Positions 63,566-64,000 of a DNA stretch of 64,000 nucleotides are shown here, piece by piece. Source of the stretch: an uncultured beta proteobacterium (lineage in GTDB: Bacteria > Pseudomonadota > Gammaproteobacteria > Burkholderiales > Burkholderiaceae_C); NCBI GenBank assembly GCA_903886275.1, contig CAISLN010000040.1:62001-126000 (forward strand), given 5' to 3'. The notes under the pieces are model-generated. The model ran no database searches and was not told the DNA's origin. It saw only the letters and a program-made list of their open reading frames with translations. Each line of letters opens with the position of its first letter. Positions within the stretch are counted from its first letter, which is position 1. A program made the position numbers and the translations under genes.

Positions 63566-64000
63566 ATGCCACAAAGCCCGCACACCGAACGCCTGGGCTC
63601 CACCCGCCGCCAAGCCCTGCATTGGGGTGCAGGATGGGCGCTGGCCGGACTGGCCTTGGCACTGCCAGCCCATGGCGCGGCAGTGCAGGGGTCCACAGCA
63701 CTACCGGCCGAACTGCAAGAAGCGCTGCCAATGGCACAGGCGCTGGGCACGGCCAAGATGCGCTTTTTGGGCCTGGAGATTTACCAGGCCAGGCTGTGGG
63801 TGGGCAGCGGCTTTAACGCCAGCGTCTGGGCGCAATCACCCTTTGCGCTGGAGCTGACCTATGCACGCACCTTGAGCGGCCGGCTGATTGCCGAGCGCTC
63901 GCTCAAAGAGATGCGGCGCCAGGCCAACCTGGATGCGCAGCAGGAGGCTTCCTGGCTGGCGGACATGCTGTTGTCCTTCCCCGATGTGCGGAGCGGCGAC
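63566..64000 (+). CDS. Chalcone isomerase-like exported protein, N-terminal part (runs off right edge)
   Basis: A frame open from ATG 63566 to the window end (145 codons, no stop). An Arg-Arg followed by a hydrophobic stretch (TRRQALHWGAGWALAGLALAL, residues 13-33) looks like a Tat or Sec signal. The mature part, with GTAKMRFLGLEIYQARLWVG and LELTYARTLSGRLIAERSLKEM, matches the bacterial chalcone-isomerase-like domain. This family often follows DUF1365/CFA genes. It begins 5 bp after the methyltransferase stop, so it is in the same operon. Confidence 0.8.
   Translation, partial: MPQSPHTERLGSTRRQALHWGAGWALAGLALALPAHGAAVQGSTALPAELQEALPMAQALGTAKMRFLGLEIYQARLWVGSGFNASVWAQSPFALELTYARTLSGRLIAERSLKEMRRQANLDAQQEASWLADMLLSFPDVRSGD

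Noticed and set aside
61992-63737. A 581-codon open frame on the minus strand opposite the CFA-type methyltransferase
   Set aside because: Overlaps three clear plus-strand genes and shows no domain signature.
1-64000. CRISPR arrays, tRNA or rRNA genes, prophage or insertion-sequence genes
   Set aside because: I looked for regular repeat-spacer runs, cloverleaf-like segments and transposase or phage proteins and saw none. A tRNAscan or ISfinder search would settle it.

Overview
The window is GC-rich bacterial chromosome from a betaproteobacterium. Gene content and order (pyk-fba-purC / purE-purK-sua5, dprA-smg, yajC-secD-secF, glnE opposite yhdP) and the protein families point to Burkholderiales, most likely Comamonadaceae of a Rhodoferax-like type. 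This placement is inferred from memory of gene families, not from a search. I see no tRNA, rRNA, CRISPR array, phage gene or transposase gene; nearly all of the window is coding.

Layout. 1-4.3 kb: a minus-strand run with overlapping ends: EamA transporter, tsaB, rimI, a uracil-DNA-glycosylase-like protein with altered active-site motifs, pyrF, then the start of a glutathione S-transferase cut by the window edge. 4.3-8.7 kb: dacB (plus), then sua5/tsaC, purK and purE (minus). 8.7-13.7 kb: a thioredoxin-TPR protein (cnoX-like) and a probable lipid or ester utilisation block: a FadL porin facing a secreted lipoprotein hydrolase and an OmpW porin. The two facing promoters carry the same pair of sequence motifs at the same spacing. 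13.7-17.3 kb: purC, fba and pyk. 17.5-29.7 kb: a response-regulator diguanylate cyclase, then a full chemotaxis operon on the minus strand: CheZ-like protein, CheY, STAS protein, CheA, a soluble Aer-type receptor, CheW, a membrane receptor, CheR, CheD, CheB. 29.7-33.6 kb: pgk, then def-fmt-azlC-azlD. 33.8-36.7 kb: LysM protein, dprA and smg (plus). 36.8-42.3 kb: a DUF1631 protein and secF-secD-yajC (minus). 42.5-51 kb: a large indolepyruvate:ferredoxin oxidoreductase fusion, a 0.5 kb repeat-bearing gap, an amino acid deaminase-like PLP enzyme, cheV, mltA, a nitrilase-family amidase, and a likely 44-residue membrane peptide on the opposite strand. 51-57.9 kb: yhdP facing glnE. 58.2-64 kb: rfaE2, a degenerate HD-GYP protein, and an operon of FAD oxidoreductase, DUF1365, CFA-type methyltransferase and a chalcone-isomerase-like protein cut by the right edge.

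How it fits together. Glycolysis genes (pgk, pyk, fba) and purine genes (purC, purE, purK) belong to a neighbourhood that is often contiguous in Burkholderiales. Here it is split by two blocks, the lipid-uptake block and the chemotaxis/c-di-GMP block. The chemotaxis operon has its own receptors, adaptation enzymes, kinase, CheY and a candidate phosphatase, with cheV about 18 kb away. It could therefore form a largely self-contained signalling array, possibly tuned to redox or energy state through the Aer-like PAS domain. The degenerate HD-GYP protein and the cyclase add c-di-GMP-related functions.

Most notable items: the matched regulatory motifs in the fadL/hydrolase divergent promoter, the in-frame 24-bp tandem repeat at the start of purK, the CheZ-like protein with a D-x3-Q motif, the HD-GYP homologue without its HD pair, the UDG-like protein lacking its motif-2 histidine, and a tiny membrane ORF whose start codon overlaps that of mltA.
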